A stretch of 64,000 bases of DNA from Areca catechu (Eukaryota; Streptophyta; Magnoliopsida; Arecales; Arecaceae), in the NCBI GenBank assembly GCA_021397845.1, contig CM038050.1:115433891-115497890 (forward strand), read 5' to 3'. The notes below the pieces were generated by a model. It saw only the letters and a program-made list of their open reading frames with translations, was not told the origin of the DNA and ran no database searches. Positions 42,480 through 54,539 of the stretch are shown one piece after another. Both the position numbers and the translations under genes were made by a program. Position 1 is the first letter of the stretch. Each line of letters begins with the position of its first letter.

Positions 42480-44079
42480 TGATGGGGGACTAAAGCTTTG
42501 ATACCAGAAATGATGGGGGACTAACTAAATGCAAAATGAAGAATGATGCAGGTGATTTGTTGGTTTTGTGTTTTTTAGATTTTTATGATTTTCTTTGGAT
42601 TCCCGAAAATAAGTAAGAGTTGATCTAGGGTTCTATAATAATAAGAACTATCAAGCAAGCAAGTAGTCCCTAAACAATGATAAAGAGAGGACCCCGGGAT
42701 TGAGAAACCTCGTAGGACTTAGCTCTCCGATCAAGATCTACTTAGGAGTCAGGGGGCAAATCTCAAAGATCTAAAGCACCCAATGCAGAGATCGCTCACC
42801 TTGGCGGATGCGGCCTAGATGATCAAGCCATCAACCATGCGGAGGCGTCGGCTGGCTGTCCGAAGATCTTGATGGCAAAGTCAATCATCACCGTACTTGT
42901 GTCACCTGGAGGACCTGCGAGCATTTAAAGAAGATAAAATGTTAAGCTTCAATCAGAAGGAAAGCAGTGGAAGAATGAAAGAAGAGTTGTGGAAGTGATG
43001 ATGGAGTTCTGCTGGATTCGAAGTCGGATGACGGAGTGGCGGCAGTGATGGTAGTTTGAGGCCTCACACCTCTCGACGCCCGAAGGTGAAGGTGCTCCCT
43101 CTCGGAGATCGACGTTCCTAGTGAACGAAGGCAACTAACAAGAGTTTGGACTCAAGAAGATAACTTTTTTTTCATTTATCAAGATTCAAAATTACAAAGG
43201 AAGGTTAGGTCCTTTAAATAGGCACCTTAGGACCCTTTTGAATTTTAAATGAAAAATTTACAAAATTCTTGAATGGGCGCCCAAAACCATTGACTTTCTT
43301 CTCACCTTGGCTGACCAAAAGATGATCGGATTGGGCATGGCATGATGCATGGCTTGGAGGGGGGATCTTGGCACCTTGAACTTGGAAAGAATCTTCTTGG
43401 ATTTGGAAGAAGGCATGAAGAGGGGCTTGGAGCAAGGCATGTGTTCTTCCTCCTTCCTTGGTTGGCATCCTTTCTTTGGTACAAGGAATGACATGGGAGT
43501 GTGAGGTGGAGGCACCCATGGATCTTGTCTCTCCCTTCCAAAGAGGTTCAAGCAAATTGGGAAGAAGACTTGATTGGAGGGCTTGAAGCAAGGGATTTGA
43601 ATTCCCCACTTCAACTCCCATTGACTTTCACTTTGGCCAACCACCATTACTTGGAAAAAAGCTAGATAGGGGGAGGGAAAAAAGGCTAGAGCCAAGTGAA
43701 GTGATCCTCTTCATTGGGCATCCAAGGATGCCAAGTATGCTACCCACATGGCAAGATGTCATGGCACCACATAGGATGAACATGTGGGCCTTGAGCTGAC
43801 TTGGATTCTTTCTAGACTTGGTTCCAAGGAGACAAAATTTTAAGACCAACTCTTGCAATGGACCCATACATCTAATTGACTCATCCTGGACTCAATTTGT
43901 GACTGGACTCAGTACAGGACACAATTTGACCTAATTGGTCAAAGTACAGACTCAATTCAAAGCAAAAGAAAATTACAAAGTTGAGGCTTGAAGCCTTATT
44001 ACAAGACAGAAAATTGAAACCCTGATTGGAGATCCACAGAGGGTTGAGGAGCCTCTATCGGATCCTGGTGCCCACACTA
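42480..44079 (-). repeat. F LTR, second copy, with primer-site duplication at its end
   Basis: 1,600 bp. The 3' end (42480-42516 on plus) has two copies of the LTR end TGATGGGGGACT 31 bp apart, with the primer-site sequence GCTTTGATACCA (42495-42506) between them. TATTTAAA at 43213-43220. Confidence 0.85.
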
Positions 44080-44083
44080 GAAA

Positions 44084-45653
44084 TGATGGGGGACTAACTA
44101 AATGCAAAATGAAGAATGATGCAGGTGATTTGTTGGTTTTGTGATTTTTAGATTTTTATGAATTTCTTTGGATTCCCGAAAATAAGTAAGAGTTGATTTA
44201 GGGTTCTATAATAATAAGAACTATCAAGCAAGCAAGTAGTCCCTAAACAATGATAAAGAGAGGACCCCGGGATTGAGAAACCCCGTAGGACTTAGCTCTC
44301 CGATCAAGATCTACTTAGGAGTCAGGGGGCAAACCTCAAAGATCTGAAGTGCCTAATTCTGAGATCGCTCACCTTGGCGGATGCGGCCTGGATGATTGAG
44401 CCGTCAACCCTGCAGAGGCGCCGGCTGGCTATCCGAAGATCTCGATGGCAAAGGCAACCGTCGCCGTACTTGTGTCACCTGGAGGACCTGCGAGCATTCA
44501 AAGTAGATAAAAGGTTAATTTTCAATCAGCAGGAAAGCAGTGGAAGAATGAAAGAAGAGTTGTGGAAGTGATGATGGAGTTCTGCTGGATTCGGAGTCGG
44601 ATGATAGAGTGGTGGCAGTGACGGTAGTTTGAGGCCTCACACCTCTCGACACCCGAAGGTGAAGGCACTCCCTCTCGGAGATCGACATTCCTAGTGAATG
44701 AAGGCAACTAACAAGAGTTTGGACTCAAGAAGATAACTTTTTTTTCATTCATCAAGATTCAAAATTACAAAGGAGGGGTTAGGTTTTTAAATAGGCACCT
44801 TAGGACCCTTTTGAATTTCAAATGAAAAATTTACAAAATTCTTGAAAAGGCACCCAAAACCATTGACTTTCTTCTCTCCTTGGCCAACCATAAGCTGATT
44901 GGATTGGGCATGATGTGATGCATGGCTTGGAGGGGGGATCTTGGCGCCTTGAACTTGGAAAGAATCTTCTTGGTTTTGGAAGAAGGCATGAAGAGGGGCT
45001 TGGAGCAAGGCATGTGTTCTTCATCCTTCCTTGGTTGGCATCCTTTCTTTGGTACAAGGCATGACATGGGGAGTGTGAGGTGGAGGCGCCCATGGATCTT
45101 GTCTCTCTCTTCCAAAGAGGTTCAAGCAAATTGGGAAGAAGACTTGATTGCAGGGCTTGAAGCAAGGGATTTGAATTCCCCACTTCAACTCCCATTGACT
45201 TTCACTTTGGTCGACCACCCTTGCTTGAAAAAGAGCTAGATAGAGGGAGTGAAAAAAGGCTAGAGCCAAGTGAAGTGATCCTCCTCATTGGGCATCCAAG
45301 GATGCCAAGTGTGCTGCCCACATGGCAAGATGTCATGACACCACATAGGATGAACAGGTGGGCCCTAAGCTGACTTGGATTCTTTCTAGACTTGGTTCCA
45401 AGGAGACTAAATTTTAAGACCCATTCTTGTGATGGACCCATACTTCTAATAGACTCAGATTGGACTTGATTTGTGATGGGACTCAATACAGGACACAATT
45501 TGACCTAATTGGTCAAAGTACAGACTCAATTAAAAGCAAAAGAAAATTACAAAGTTGAGGCTTGAAGCCTTATTACAAGACCAAAAATTGAAACCCTAAT
45601 TGGAGATCCACAAATGGTTGAGGAGCCTCTATCGGATCCTGGTGCCCACACAA
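44084..45653 (-). repeat. F LTR, first copy
   Basis: 1,570 bp, starting TTGTGTGGGCACCAGGATCC on the minus strand and ending CCCCCATCA. TATTTAAA at 44786-44793. The ORFs around 44787-45269 recur in the other copy and are not genes. Confidence 0.85.
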
Positions 45654-45931
45654 AATATCAAAAGTCTAAACCCTAACCAAACCCAACTATGGATTCCAAT
45701 TTTGAGGCCATGATGAAGGCAATGAGTGATCAGATTATCTCCCAAATGAACCTCAAGCTCGACCAAACCCAAACCCAGCTTACCCAAATAAACCAGTCCA
45801 ACACCCAAACCCAAAATCAGCTTACCCAAATAGATGGTAGGTTTGACCAGTCCAATTCTAAGCTTGACCGAATGAACCAAAGATTCAACCAAGTAGGAAC
45901 CCTAAGCAAGACCCATAGAGCTGAACCCTAG
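45654..45931 (+). pseudogene. gag: E gag N-terminus
   Basis: E gag starts at 42453 (MTTRLGTQ), is interrupted by F, and resumes here. One in-frame stop follows, then an ORF from 45689 (MDSNFEAMMKAMSDQ) with a Gln/Asn-rich coiled helix (QTQTQLTQINQSNTQTQNQL) like the N-terminus of B gag. It ends at 45931. Later sequence (EPITFEPITVKPITFKP) resembles the disordered linker of B. No capsid or zinc knuckle is seen. Confidence 0.65.
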
Positions 45932-46942
45932 AAACCCATAGTCCTTAGATATGAACCCAGTAGTAACCCACTATCCCTTAGTCAACCTGAACCCTATAGG
46001 ATTGATATCCCTAGATTTGAACCCATAACCTTTGAACCTATAACCGTTAAACCCATAACCTTTAAACCCAAAAACCTTAGTTTACCCACCCCTGTTATGC
46101 CAGACCCTAGTTAATTTTGAATTAGCCAAACCCCTCTTACCACCCCATTGGTTCACCAAGATGACTTGGAAGAAGAAATATATGAGGCTGACCCAAGTTT
46201 GGTAGAGGAGTAAAAGATGATGAGTCCATAGGAGAATTAGAAGAAGACCCACTTATATAGACCCAGGTAGAAGCCACCCTAGAATCAGTTGACCCTGACC
46301 ATACCCAAGTAGTACCCAATCTAGATTTTGCTAACCTTGACCATAATCAGTTAGTGGCCAACCCAGAATTAGATAACCTAGATCACACCCAAGCTGCAAT
46401 GGAGAGCAATTAGATGAGACTTTAGAAGAGGATCCAATTGTAGAGCCTAGCCCTAAATTTCCTAAGCCAAAAGAGTTTATTAAGGACTTGGCTTATCTCA
46501 CCCAGTACCCTCAAGATGAAGTCATTTCCTTGATCCCAATTGAAGATCTTTTTCCTGAAATTAGTGACCCATTCTTTCACAAGGCAGACCCAGTAGATAG
46601 ACACCAACCCTTTGAGGTCAACCTTATCAGCTTATGATTAATCCCTAACACCCCTTCTTATATCTTAGTCTATCCAATTAACCCCAAGCCCTTTTCTTAC
46701 TTTCCACCCAACTAGATTAACCCCAAATTCATGTCATATGTTTTGCTTTTTCTTGAGTTTTCTTATATTTCTTTAACCATTCCCTACATCATGTAGAGGT
46801 TTGCATGTTACATTCATTTCTTGCACATGTTAAGTTTGTATCTTACTTTAGGAGAACCCTATGGAACCTAGTAGGAGTACATAGTAAGTTCTCATGTGCA
46901 TGCCATGCTAGGGTCAAACCTAAAGAGTTTATAATCTATTAG
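45932..46942 (+). pseudogene. E acidic stretch and X module, degenerate
   Basis: In broken frames: EEEIYEADPSLVEE, then FIKDLAYLTQYPQDEV, IPIEDLFPEISDPFFHKAD, and the tail around 46830-46942 (VKFVSYFRRTLWNLLGVHSK, then a Cys-Ala-Cys motif and a stop after IIY). Order and spacing match the X region of B very well, including the stop position. Confidence 0.65.
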
Positions 46943-47600
46943 GTTTTGTTCCTTAGAGTCCAATAAAACATCCTATGATAGGGATGTCTAGTCGAGTCTA
47001 TTAGGTATTAGTTGAGTATAATAAATGCACTACCCTCTGCACAGCATATGCATATGGAAATTAGTCAAAAGCTGAACATAACTAATGAACTAACTAACAA
47101 CTTGGCTAATTCCCAAAAGAAAGATAAAGAATTTTGCAGGGAATTTTGTAGTTGTAAAGAATTTTTGCTCACGAAGCTGGCCCATCCAAGATAATGAATA
47201 TCGATGGACCTAATGCCTATGTGCATGAGATATTACCTGATTTAGGTATTAGCTCCACCTTCATCTCAGATCTTATAGAGTTTAGGGAGCCAGCATCGAT
47301 ACCTAGCGAGCACCTTGAGCCTATCCCTTCCTTTGAGAGAGAACCCACCCCAGAGTGTCCACCAACCAATTGGCCAAACAATGAGGAAAAGATCGAGAGA
47401 ATCCTGGACAATCAAGCCATATGTACCAGAAATAGAGGCTATCAGAGGTATTTGGTTTGGTGGCAAGGTCAACCAGAATCTAAGGACTTGTGGATCACCC
47501 GTGAGGATCTGCAGCACCTCAACCCAAACCTACTCGAGCAATATGAGAGCCAAGTTATCCCACACTCGACGAGGTCGAGTTCCTCCCACCCCAGGAGAAT
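46943..47600 (+). pseudogene. E integrase tail and chromodomain
   Basis: Decayed to 47190, then ORF 47194-47655 (153 aa): DGPNAYVHEILPDLGISSTF (GPF/Y-like module, one residue changed), KIERILDNQAICTRNRGYQ and YLVWWQGQPESKDLWIT (chromodomain), then the hairpin ACTCGAC-GAG-GTCGAGT at 47564-47580 and a CCAGGAGAAT polypurine tract. The ORF reads into the LTR. Confidence 0.8.
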
Positions 47601-49162
47601 TTATGGGGGCACCAAGATCAGATACAGATTACTAAGCCCTATTTGGTTTACCTAGTCATGTGTCAAATTTTGTAATCAACTGGAATTGAGTCCTATAATA
47701 AGTCGAGGTTAGATGATTTGTCTCAATCCTCAACCTAGTCAGTATTTTGAGTCCTGTATACCAGTATGAGTCCAGTGTGAGTTCACTTCTTGTACAAGAG
47801 AGAAGGCTATGTTATTTCGGAGTCCCACTAAAACTCATTCTGAAGCCAGAAGCAGTTACACCAGCTTAGGGGAGCTCAATCGACACCCAGGTACCCTGTT
47901 TGTGCCCTAATTTTTCTCGGGTACCATTTTAGATGCCAGATTCCCTCTAGATGCTTCAAAAATATTCTATATGCCAGGATATCATGTTTATCAGGCTATC
48001 CCAATACTCCAGGCATCCAAATTCAAGCACAGGAAGCAAGCCCAAGACAAGAGAACCAAGATTCCATTTTGATGCCGGGAATATACCAGCCAAGGGAACC
48101 AGGCAACCCAGCTTCCAAGGGGCCCAAGCCCAAGCTCTCCAAGCCCATGGCTGACCTCCCCTTGCTGCCCTAAAGCCTACACACCAAAGGAGGGTCGTCC
48201 AAAGAGGTTTGACTAAGTCCAAGTTGAAGAAAAAAAGGAGAAGACCAAGTTATTCTAACCTAGTTAGGATTCCTAATCCCTTTAAACTTCATAATTCTAC
48301 CTAGCTAGGAAAGGACTTGTATTCCAATTTGGAAGAGGACTTGTAACCCAAATGTAACCATGGTTAGTGAGGGCATGGGAACTCTATAAATACCCACCCC
48401 TTCCCCTCTTGTAAGCATCTCTTTCTTATGAATACAACTTGCTGAAATTTTGAGTTATTACCTTGTGTTGGTGTTTTGTTTTGGTTCTTTAGGTTGTGTT
48501 TTTGTGTTTGGACGAATTCCTTGCTGCCCAAGCTTCCTTCCACACCCTAAACCACTGCCATACAAGCCTTCACACATCCAAGAAGGAGTGCCCTAGGCCA
48601 CCAAGTAAGGACACCAAGCAAGGAGATCTTCAACAAGCTTCGAACAACCATCTTCTAACCCTGATTCCAATTCCTTCGAAACCCTAGTAGCTTTTCTAAT
48701 TTTTACTTGCTGTTTGATTAACCTCTGATGCTTACAGGATCATCGAGGTGCTTCCCCTCCCTTGAGGAGGCCTTCTTTGCTGCCCGGACCGCCCAGATCA
48801 GCCTTCAGATTCGAGTGAAACAAGGCTTCTTCTTCCAAGCTCCAATCAGAGTTGTGAGTGATCTCTTCTGCTACTAATATTATTATCTCTTACTGGTAAG
48901 AAACCTTCCATTCTCTTATTATCTGATTTTATAAAGACAAAGTATCCTAAACCGGGAGTTTCTCAACTCTCGGATCCTTGATATTTCATTAGTTTGCATG
49001 AGTATGCCTGCGACCCGATGATTCTTTGCACTGCTAATAAGTCAGCTAGTTTTTACTTTATTTTGGGAATCTAGCATGCAAATAAAATTATAAAAATCAT
49101 AAAAAAAATTTATTTTACTATTTTTCATGCATGTTTAGCAATCTTAGAGTCATCCCGCATCA
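47601..49162 (+). repeat. 3' LTR of E
   Basis: 1,562 bp, TTATGGGGGCACC to CCCGCATCA. TATAAATA at 48385-48392. Confidence 0.88.
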
Positions 49163-49395
49163 GTAGCCTAACCATGACAAAGTCTCCTTCATTGAATTCT
49201 TTGAATCTTTTTCTTGGATCAGCCATATGATTCTTATGTAATTCTTAAATATGTTGTGCAAATGACTCTACAAACATCTAATAGACTCACTATGCAATAC
49301 TAGTGAAGAATATTTATTTATTTATTTATTTTTGTCTTTTTAAGTGCTTAATTTTAATTCTATGCTTGACCGTTGGTCGATGGGTGACATGCAGA
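49163..49395 (-). pseudogene. D integrase segment beyond E
   Basis: Minus strand encodes MADPRKRFKEFNEGDFVMV near 49170-49235, the part directly before the segment at 39812. This confirms that E split one gene. An A/T-rich stretch with ATTT repeats follows at 49310-49330. Confidence 0.65.
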
Positions 49396-50470
49396 TGAAA
49401 ACTTAACGTGAACTCCTAATAGATGCTACAAAGTTCTCCAGAAATAGGTGGCAAATCTAACAAGGCTAAAAAATTTATGAAATATGCTAACCTTAACAAA
49501 ATGTAATCTAATAGTCCTAGAAACATGGAAAGCTTTAGGAAAAGGTAGGAAGTAAGAAGTGGATTCAGGGTGAGTTGATAGGGTAAGAAATAAGAAGAGG
49601 GTTCGGGGATTTGTTCTAGACTAATGGGGTTAACCTTAAAGTTTGTACACTGAATTACATCTACAGGCACTAAAAGGTCCACTTGATTGAAGCATGGGTT
49701 AGTAATTTTAGGGAAGAGATCTTTAATTGGGATTGATGGAGCGAATTCTTCCTGAGGTTGCTGGTTTGGAAAAATCAAGTCCTCACTAATTACTTCAGAT
49801 TCATGAATCTTAGGACCAGGCTCTAGGGCTTGACTCTCTTCTAATATTTTCTTAGGTAAGGTCCTAGCAGTAGGGTTAGACTCCTCATGGATCTCTTTTT
49901 CCACTTGTACTTCCAATATGGCTTCAGTCTAGATATGGTTAGGGTCAACTAACTCTGGGCTGACTCCAGTCTGGGTGTCTACCGGGTCAGCTAATTCTAG
50001 GTCAGCCATATGTATTTCCTCTTCTTTCTTATACTCATCCACTAAGTTCACCTTAGCCTCATACATTTCCACTTCAATGTCATCCTCGTGAACCAATAGG
50101 GTAGTAGGAGTAGGTCGGTTAAATAGAAATTCACTAGGATCTGGGCTAGTAGGGGTGGGTCAGCTCGGATTAGGATTGAGTCAACTCGGGTGAGAATTGG
50201 ATCGACTCGGCTGAGGAATGGGTCGACTCGGGTGGACTAGACTATATCCTAATTTTTGATAAGGAGCACTAATCTTAATGGGTTCTGGCCACTAAGTGGA
50301 ACCTAACTAGCACTAGATTGATACCTAGAAGTTATGGGTTCCTTAGGTTCATAGGTATGGGTCAGATCTATAGGTCATGGATCTGGGTTTTAAGAACTAG
50401 GTTCAAAGGATTTGGGTGCATAGGAACTAGGTTGATAAGATCTAGGTAGGTACTTTTCCCTATGTTTAAG
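49396..50470 (-). pseudogene. D gag linker, acidic stretch and X module
   Basis: ORF 49916-49416 (166 aa) shows LPKKILEESQALEPGPKIHE, SEDLIFPNQQPQEEFAP, IPIKDLFPKITNPCFNQVD; then frameshifts precede the FATYFWRTL-like tail near 49440. Upstream the acidic stretch (MYEAKVNLVDEYKKEEE) lies near 50010-50070, and the Pro/Tyr-rich gag linker (50340-50470) resembles that of B. It is cut by H at 50471. Confidence 0.65.
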
Positions 50471-52028
50471 TGTTGCCCAGGTGGCTTTCCAAGAGGGGGG
50501 TGAATTGGGATTATAAAACTTTGGCAAGTATGTGCAATTTGAAAATTATTTTGGTGTTGTGGTGCAATATGCAAAGTGGAAGCAATTAAATAAATGCAAT
50601 AAAGTAAAGTAAGCACAATCACAAATACAAGGTATTTAAAATGGTTTGGAGCAACCGGATCCTACGTCAACTATCCAAGCATCACTTGGGATTTCCACTA
50701 TATCCCCCAACCGGAATATAGTCGGATTATTTTAACAGGATCATAATTCAAACCTATACACTTTGGTTTTACCAAGATCACCAAAGAAAACACAACTCCA
50801 TTTGGTTTTAAACAGGATCACCAAAGAAACCCTACATTTGGTTTTATATTGTGATAAAAAACAACCCAACTTAGGTTTTTACAAGGTTCACCAAAAAATA
50901 TTTAACCCTCTCTTAAGACACAGCCCCTTGCTGTTCTGAGAGAGAAAACAAAGATATGTCAAAAATATAAAGCAACTATACAACAATCAGAGTTTGTTTA
51001 AGTGTTGCCGATCAAGATCAAAGTGAAGCCTAGCCTTGAATGCTCTTCAAGCTACTTCTTTACTTCTTCAAAGGGTGGATTCAATGATGAAGAGAATTTG
51101 GTGGAGCTTTGAATCCTATCTTGAATGCTCTTGAAGTGGGTTGGTGAAGACTTGAAGACATTTCAAATTTCCAAGATAAATCAATGAATAATCCATTAAA
51201 AATTATTTAATCCATAAAAAATACTCCCCTTTATAGTTTTCCATGAGATATAGCTGTTACAGGGCCTAGAAAATTGAGAAAGAGCTGTTGGAGACCTTTA
51301 TGAGTTCAAAATCAGCTTTCAGCAACTAGCTGTTAGACTGTAGAAAACAGTCACTTGAGTCGGCTCGAGGTCCATGAGTAAGCTCGAAGTCTCAGACAGC
51401 CCAAACAAAAATTCTGTGTGAGTCGGCTCTTCAAGCTTGAGATGGCTCGAACCCTCAATTAGTACAAGTTCACATTTTCATTAATTCGGCTCTTCAAGGT
51501 AGAGCTGGCTCGAAGTCTCAGCCACCAACAAACATAACTCTGGACGAGTCAGCCATTCTGGGCTTGAGTCGGCTCGAGGTCTCAGACTTCAAAAATATTT
51601 GTTCTTCATTGAGTCGGCTCTTGAGACTTGAGTCAGCTCGAGGTACTGAAACTCTGAAAATTTTTTGTACCATGCTAGAAGGAGTCGGCTCTTGATCCAT
51701 GAGTTAGCTCTTACCAAAACTTTATTTAGAGCTTCAAACTTCTCCAAAGTTCTTCAACACATGAATCCAACCAGAGCTAATCTACTCACTCTTATTTTTA
51801 CAATTTTATAGCCCTTTTATGAGATTACATAGTTGAAAAATTAGGGCTTTTACAATTTGAAGTACATAAGAGTCTATACAATATTGGATTACCTTTCAAC
51901 CAATTTGAAAACCAATTCAACTAAAGATAAACATTTTCCTGCAAAAACTTCTCAAGTAATTGAAAGAATTAGTAACACATACATGCTCCAATGTTTTGTG
52001 ATCATCAAAATCATTCCACAGGTCAACA
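50471..52028 (-). repeat. 3' LTR of H
   Basis: 1,558 bp. TATAAA at 51230-51235. Between about 51350 and 51720 there are five or six imperfect repeats built on GAGTCGGCTCGAGG / GTCGGCTCTTCAAG. The ORF 51700-51518 falls in this repeat and is not a gene. Confidence 0.9.
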
Positions 52029-52042
52029 ATCTCCCCCTTTTT
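52029..52042 (-). promoter_or_regulatory. Polypurine tract of H
   Basis: AAAAAGGGGGAGAT directly before the LTR start TGTTGACC, the classic form in SIRE-like elements. Confidence 0.8.
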
Positions 52043-52612
52043 GATGATGATAAAACACTGGGCATGAACAGAATTTAAAATACTTTACAATTACTATGTA
52101 TCATATTCACATGTATCAAAGAGTATTTAACAAAGTGTGTATCAAACCAAATTCTGTATCAAATTATTAAACTGAAGAGGATCAACATAATGTATCATTT
52201 GTATCATCCATGCACTAACTATCAAAACTTCACAATATTAAATTGTATTTGAAGTGAGTTTATTTAAAGCTTAACACAAGCTCCCCCTTACTATTGTAAT
52301 AATATTTTCTTCATATTTTCAAACTTAATTCATTTTCATATTCACATTTACATGCATATTCATTCACATTTTCATGCACATTCTTCTCTCCTTTCTCCCC
52401 CTTTTTGTCATCAACAAACAAGTATATAATAAGGAAACATTCATTCACAAATTAAGTCATTCACAACATGTATTAGATGTATTATAAAAAGACATATATA
52501 TATATATATATGAAAAGTGTCAATACAAGAGCGATACAATACAAAAGTGCTACGGCACGTCAAAAGTAGTATCACAAACAACATAAAAAGCTAAACATAA
52601 AGTCCTAAAACA
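52043..52612 (-). other. H 3' untranslated segment with TA microsatellite
   Basis: A/T-rich, no credible ORF. A (TA)9 run is at about 52494-52511. A second purine tract-like CTCCCCC is near 52280, and another is at 52400 on the plus strand. Confidence 0.6.
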
Positions 52613-54194
52613 TCAAAATGAAGGACTAGGGTCATCATCACTAGGCTCTTTCTCACTAGAAGAGGAACCGACCTCTAAAATACCAGGAGTAGGCTTGAAT
52701 TTAGGGAACCTAGGCCTAAGGTCCCTAAGTCTGGTCCTAACAAGAGTAGTAGTCTTAGAGGTTCTAGGTCTAGCTTTAGCTGTTGGCTCAGAAGAAATCA
52801 TGATAGGAGTAGGTCGAGAAGTAGGAGGATAACAGATAAGGCAAAGGTCCTGGTAGTAGATAAAATCTTTGTCATCGGAGTGTCTCCAACATCAGAACTC
52901 GGATCCTCGATACTAGTGCCAGCCTCAACAGGAGTAGCAGCTGTAGGAATGTTAGTAGAGTGTACTACCTCTCCCTGCCCATAATCTGTACTAAAATCCA
53001 ATGCTGTTGAATGAGTAGGTGCAGAGTGACTGGCTGCTCTAATCTGCTAAAAAATAGTCAGAATGTCCTCAAAACCTTGATGCATCTCTGAATGAAGTGC
53101 TAATATCCTAGCATCTATCTCTGATCTCTCTCTCTGAAGACTAAAGATCTCATCCAGTATACACTACAGTCTGTCATCATCACCTGATCCAACAGCAATA
53201 GATCCTCTGACAGGTGATCGAGGTGTAGAAGGAGCTGGCTCTGAAAGTCTAGCCTCGGCTTCTTATCCCTGTCTTCCCTGATCATCCTCTCATGAATCCT
53301 CATCAAAATATGTCACTGGAAGTCCTGAACTCTTCCTGATCCAGTGACCCTTTACCTTCAGGAATCCCATCCTGGTCAAAGTTTTATGTTGTATTTGTTT
53401 GTATGCAATAATGGTGTGCTATCCTCTCCAGACAAATCAACATAAGCATCATGAAATAGTAAGGTAAAAACCATGCTATACGGAAGACATGCTCATACCC
53501 TATGAGCAGCTTCCCTTATCTGAGACAACATATTAAAAGGTAAGTTTAGGGCCTCCCCCTCAACTAAACATCTCATAAAGACTAGGTCTCTCTTGCTCAC
53601 CCAATCGAATCTCCCAGTCCAGGGTAAAAAAATGTGGCTAATGATGTTATGTAGAAACCTCATCTCCAATGAGAGTTGGTTGGCTCTGACATGTATCACA
53701 CTAGTCACATTAGTCCTCTCAAGTATAATTCTCAGTGTCTTCTGTTTGTCTTTCAATACTAAGTAGCTCTCTCCCTCTTTAGGTATTTGTAGAACATTAG
53801 ACAATTTCTGCTCACTAATCTCAATGACTTTCCCCTTCACAACAGATTCAATGTGAAAAGCACCAAGAGACATATTCTCGAAAAACTGTCTGACAAGATT
53901 AGGATAAGCAGGAAGATTAAGCATGAAAAAATCCTTCCAACCTTGTGCAACTAACCAATCACCAATTTTCAAACTTTCTTGATCTAGAAATGTGAAATCT
54001 ATGCAACAGCCTGAGGTTACTTTCCTATTCCCCATCAAAATTACCTACCTTGGAGCTTATTGTTCTTCTTCATGCTCTTCTTGTGGTTCCTCTACTGGAT
54101 TTGAGGTGTCAAGCCTCCTTTAGGTCCTCCTTTCCTCTGCCACTGACCGAACAACCTTCCTAGGCCTCTTTGCCATGGCTTTCCTAGGAGCCAT
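52613..54194 (-). pseudogene. Extra 3' ORF of H (env-like position), broken
   Basis: Minus strand ATG at 54194 (MAPRKAMAKRPRKVVRS, basic start), a stop after about 27 codons, then ORF 54038-53493 (181 aa) with GCCIDFTFLDQESLKIGDWL, YPNLVRQFFENMSLG, KLSNVLQIPKEGE, LEMRFLHNIISHIFLP. This resembles the domain called putative plant transposon protein. C-terminal pieces 53306-53115 and 53001-52613 are Ser/Pro/acidic-rich. No signal peptide or clear membrane span, so there is no support for an envelope role; its function is unknown. SIRE-type elements often carry such an ORF here. Confidence 0.65.
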
Positions 54195-54539
54195 CTATGT
54201 TAGATTAGGGTTTTGGAAGGGTGTAGAGGAGTTCTAAGAGCTTTTCTTAGGTTAGGGAAAGGAAATGACTAAGGAAAAATAAGAAGAGTGGAAAGAAATG
54301 ACAAATTCAAACCTATGATGCCCTATTTAAAAAGCATCAGCCCTACTCTCGAGTCAGTTCGCCAGAATAGCTGGTGGCTCGAGTCGGCTCGAGCCTAAAT
54401 CTATGCCAAAACTCGAAAAATGATAAAATAAATTTCTATGGATTTCTTAGTACTTGGGAAGGTGGTCATAAGCTTTATAAAGAATTTTGAAATGTCTAGA
54501 TAATTTTTTCTTATTTTTTGAAAAGTTAGGTCAAAACTT
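54195..54539 (-). other. Spacer between H pol and extra ORF
   Basis: About 345 bp, A/T rich. At 54340-54400 it carries GGCTCGAGTCGGCTCGAGC, the same motif as the LTR minisatellite, placed upstream of the extra ORF. It could be a promoter or leader for that ORF; that is inference. Confidence 0.4.

Larger units (their letters stand above)
42480..45653 (-). mobile_element. Element F: two LTRs joined head to tail with no interior
   Basis: Minus strand. First LTR 45653-44084, four bases TTTC (44083-44080), second LTR 44079-42480. Exact duplication AATAT on both sides (42475-42479 and 45654-45658). All internal sequence from the primer site to the polypurine tract is missing. The junction reads CCCCCATCA-TTTC-TAGTGTGGGC, while the far end reads CCCCCATCA-TTTC-TGGTATCAAAGC, so the deletion joined the start of a primer site to the start of the LTR. 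It interrupts the first codons of E gag. The LTR family is that of G. Confidence 0.88.
39813..49162 (+). mobile_element. Element E: non-autonomous chromovirus relative with nested F
   Basis: Plus strand, about 6.2 kb without F. LTRs of 1,551 and 1,562 bp, degenerate primer site, leader, short gag, acidic/X region, integrase tail with chromodomain, hairpin. Flanks ATAGC (39808-39812) and GTAGC (49163-49167) give a duplication with one mismatch, and the integrase of D continues across the site. PR and RT are absent. It is more decayed than A and B. Confidence 0.85.
39032..50470 (-). mobile_element. Element D: oldest host element, minus strand, in pieces
   Basis: Pieces: LTR start (39032-39329), integrase tail/chromodomain (39330-39812 and 49163-49395), X (about 49396-50100) and gag linker (50101-50470). 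C cuts its LTR, E cuts its integrase tail and H cuts its gag. The plan matches A, B and E, with no sign of PR or RT. Confidence 0.75.

Noticed and set aside
43214..45498. Overlapping ORFs up to 145 codons in the F LTRs
   Set aside because: Frame is not kept between the two LTR copies; GC-poor composition and no domain.
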